NCBI GenBank assembly: GCA_958429225.1
Contig: CAUAJB010000015.1
Span: 1 to 33,162, forward strand
DNA: 33,162 nt
Direction of reading: 5' to 3'
Origin: an uncultured Collinsella sp.
GTDB lineage: Bacteria > Actinomycetota > Coriobacteriia > Coriobacteriales > Coriobacteriaceae
The first letter of the stretch is position 1. The number at the start of each line of letters is the position of its first letter. A program made the position numbers and the translations under genes. Positions 32,754 to 33,162 of the stretch are shown here, in pieces. The notes under the pieces were generated by a model. The model did no database searches and was not told the origin of the DNA. It saw only the letters and a program-made list of their open reading frames with translations.

Positions 32754-33162
32754 ATGACTGTTACGTTCGAAGGTTACGAGCGCCGCGCTGACAAGATCAA
32801 CAAGTGCCTCGCCGACAACGGCATCGCCTCCCTCGAGGAAGCTCTGCAGATCTGCACCGACAAGGGCTTCAACCCGCGTGAGATCGTCAACAACACCCAG
32901 TCCATCGCCTTCCAGAACGCCGAGTGGGCCTACACCCTCGGTTGCGCTCTCGCTGTCAAGCGTGGCGCCAAGTCCGCTTCTGAGGCTGCCGCCATCATCG
33001 GCGAGGGCATCCAGGCCTTCACCGTTCCCGGCTCCGTCGCCGAGGACCGCAAGGTTGGTCTGGGCCACGGCAACCTGGGCGCTATGCTGCTCTCCGACGA
33101 CACCGAGTGCTTCGCCTTCCTGGCCGGCCACGAGTCCTTCGCCGCCGCTGAGGGCGCTATCG
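32754..33162 (+). CDS. GGGtGRT family protein, partial at right edge
   Basis: ATG 32754, with GGGAGG 8 nt upstream, opens FEGYERRADKINKCLADN and continues VPGSVAEDRKVGLGHGNL, matching GGGtGRT proteins. The window ends at 136 codons, within the AGHESFAAAEGA segment, so the diagnostic GGGtGRT motif itself lies beyond the edge. The family, of unknown function, is found in anaerobes with the NifU-like scaffold gene just upstream. The two genes are cotranscribed by position. Confidence 0.75.
   Translation, partial: MTVTFEGYERRADKINKCLADNGIASLEEALQICTDKGFNPREIVNNTQSIAFQNAEWAYTLGCALAVKRGAKSASEAAAIIGEGIQAFTVPGSVAEDRKVGLGHGNLGAMLLSDDTECFAFLAGHESFAAAEGAI

Noticed and set aside
1..33162. CRISPR arrays, tRNA and rRNA genes
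   Set aside because: No regularly spaced repeats were seen and no cloverleaf or rRNA-like sequence was recognised by eye; a tRNAscan or Infernal run would settle this.

Overview
The window looks like chromosome of a GC-rich anaerobic actinobacterium of the class Coriobacteriia, most likely Collinsella or a close relative. This is inferred from the SufCBDSU operon headed by an Rrf2-type regulator, the NifU-like scaffold plus GGGtGRT gene pair, the dense set of family 2 glycosyltransferases (GTs), and the amidase with a C-terminal YYLxxxPDV-type repeat. No database search was possible, so names rest on motifs and family resemblance.

Layout. (1) 1-2830: a secreted amidase running off the left edge and a membrane acyltransferase, both on the minus strand. 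(2) 2831-11844: an accessory region made of gene ruins and defence or toxin-antitoxin modules. It holds a decayed IS3-family transposase, a truncated phage holin, the 5' stump of a DNA methyltransferase, a Tudor/KOW-like tail, an intact SIR2-HerA pair with its own terminator, a decayed C-terminal copy of a nearby GT, a possible SOS-linked small hydrophobic peptide, a RhuM-Fic protein, an AbiEi/AbiEii pair whose second gene is truncated, and a 5'-truncated ATPase. (3) 11994-18904: five minus-strand GTs in operon-like order, probably for a cell-wall or capsular polysaccharide, with a divergent galactofuranosyltransferase-like gene (19161-20180). (4) 20205-24805: an AAA-ATPase-like protein, a surface protein with a lysozyme-like domain and an LPXTG-like anchor, and a HepT-MntA toxin-antitoxin pair. 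(5) 24814-30710: an Rrf2 regulator divergent from sufC-sufB-sufD-sufS-sufU, which ends in a strong terminator. (6) 30788-33162: a domesticated transposase (RAYT-like) lacking catalytic residues, then a NifU-like scaffold and a GGGtGRT gene cut by the right edge.

How the genes work together. SIR2 and HerA overlap by 8 nt and match the known SIR2-HerA (Nezha) anti-phage systems, in which an NADase and a hexameric ATPase assemble. The suf genes are tightly coupled (1-8 nt overlaps or 12 nt gaps) and encode the main Fe-S assembly machinery, probably controlled by the divergent Rrf2 protein. The mntA start lies 8 nt after the Rrf2 stop, so the toxin-antitoxin pair may share its promoter.

The least explained elements are a 19-residue hydrophobic peptide gene with a LexA-like box and a divergent promoter (8467-8770), resembling tisB/istR, and a 13-bp inverted repeat inside the broken abiEii that resembles the abiEi operator architecture.
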